Positions 24,952 to 25,342 of a stretch of 25,342 bases of DNA are shown here, piece by piece. The stretch comes from a virus. Position 1 is the first letter of the stretch. The number at the start of each line of letters is the position of its first letter. A program made the translations under genes and the position numbers. The notes beneath the pieces are model-generated. The model was not told the DNA's origin. It saw only the letters and a program-made list of their open reading frames with translations, and made no database searches. The stretch covers positions 1-25,342 of the IMG/VR virus record IMGVR_UViG_3300025767_000115. The stretch is one strand, 5' to 3'.

Positions 24952-24982
24952 TTGGATATCTAAAATAATTTTCTTATATTTG
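24952..24982 (+). promoter_or_regulatory. Bacteroidota-type promoter (TTG-N20-TATATTTG)
   Basis: TTG at 24952-24954 and TATATTTG at 24975-24982 are separated by 20 bases, a perfect match to the TTG-N17-23-TAnnTTTG consensus of Bacteroidota/Flavobacteria primary promoters. The -7 element ends four bases before the ATG at 24987, so the transcript would be leaderless or nearly so. Unlike the recurrent late motif it ends in G and has the upstream TTG. Confidence 0.65.
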
Positions 24983-24986
24983 TAAG

Positions 24987-25342
24987 ATGATTGTAGTAGA
25001 GTCTAACAAAGAGAGAGAAGAATTCCTAAATCGATGGAACAACGAACCATCGATAATCATTCCTGCTTGGAGTGATTTGGAGAAGCATCCGATGAACAAT
25101 GAACTTTCGTTTTTGTTCATAAGGATGGATAAAACTGACTTTATTCTCATATACAACCATATTGATGGAAAATCCCATCATTTAGACCTTACCACCTCCG
25201 AACAACCAAAATGGGTGTGGAATAAGAAAGGGTTTCTACAAATGGATACAAAGATACAAAATCTTTTTGATATATCCACATACACCTTCTTTGATGAGAA
25301 TCGCTTGTTGGACTTCAAACCCGAAGAACAACCTTTTATCTC
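24987..25342 (+). CDS. Partial gene, N-terminal 118 residues, probable early/replication gene
   Basis: The frame starts at ATG 24987 and runs off the window with no stop. The visible protein begins MIVVESNKEREEFLNRWNNE, then PSIIIPAWSDLEKHPMNNEL, SFLFIRMDKTDFILIYNHID, a WVWNKKGFLQ segment and NLFDISTYTFFDEN. It is mixed alpha/beta and has no fibre-like composition. The 'iiP.w.D..kHP.n..LSFl......df.l..nH.D' pattern faintly resembles the N-terminal region of some phage DNA polymerases, but I cannot confirm this without the rest. It has its own host-type promoter, unlike the tail genes before it, which fits an early gene at the border of the late module. The gene call is good; the function is a guess. 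Confidence 0.55.
   Translation, partial: MIVVESNKEREEFLNRWNNEPSIIIPAWSDLEKHPMNNELSFLFIRMDKTDFILIYNHIDGKSHHLDLTTSEQPKWVWNKKGFLQMDTKIQNLFDISTYTFFDENRLLDFKPEEQPFI

Noticed and set aside
24974-25156. Minus-strand 60-residue frame near the right edge
   Set aside because: It lies antisense to the partial gene at 24987, which has a good promoter and start; the minus frame has neither.

Overview
This window is the tail module of a contractile-tailed, T4-like phage (myovirus-type Caudoviricetes). It is AT-rich, tightly packed and entirely on the + strand. The largest non-coding gap is about 100 bases, so no stretch over 300 bases lacks a gene. I saw no tRNA, rRNA, CRISPR array or insertion sequence. 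One Bacteroidota-type promoter (TTG, 20 bases, TATATTTG) near the right edge and a BspA-like leucine-rich-repeat protein suggest a Bacteroidota host. Several late genes nevertheless carry Shine-Dalgarno-like purine stretches, so the host call is an inference.

Region 1 (1-12811) is the host-contact module. It holds the 3' end of a tail-fibre gene, a BspA/PKD-like surface protein, a phage tail assembly chaperone-like protein, two small virion-type proteins, and a 3428-residue fibre gene of 10.3 kb. That fibre has an N-terminal beta-rich head and an unbroken 127-triplet Gly-X-Y collagen-like stalk. A long distal part follows, punctuated by 17 copies of a YYD...YY.DP...S motif, and the protein ends in a Peptidase_S74 self-cleaving chaperone domain with an SD.R.K motif.

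Region 2 (12816-16442) holds two small proteins, the tail sheath (gp18-like) and the tail tube (gp19-like). These have longer spacers carrying a recurrent ATATTTAT motif that I propose as the late promoter, and the region ends in a hairpin terminator.

Region 3 (16547-17519) is a gp26-like protein and a small downstream ORF, probably a tail-assembly chaperone pair. It is bounded by terminators on both sides, and a seven-T run lies where the two reading frames overlap.

Region 4 (17586-24950) runs through a small basic protein, the tape measure, a baseplate/tube-cap protein, a LysM/gp53-like protein, a large hub protein and a small conserved protein, with several stop/start overlaps. A partial, probably early, gene with its own host-like and possibly leaderless promoter begins at 24987.

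Together the genes build the tail: tape measure and chaperones set the length, tube and sheath polymerise around them, baseplate proteins close the distal end, and the fibres find the host.
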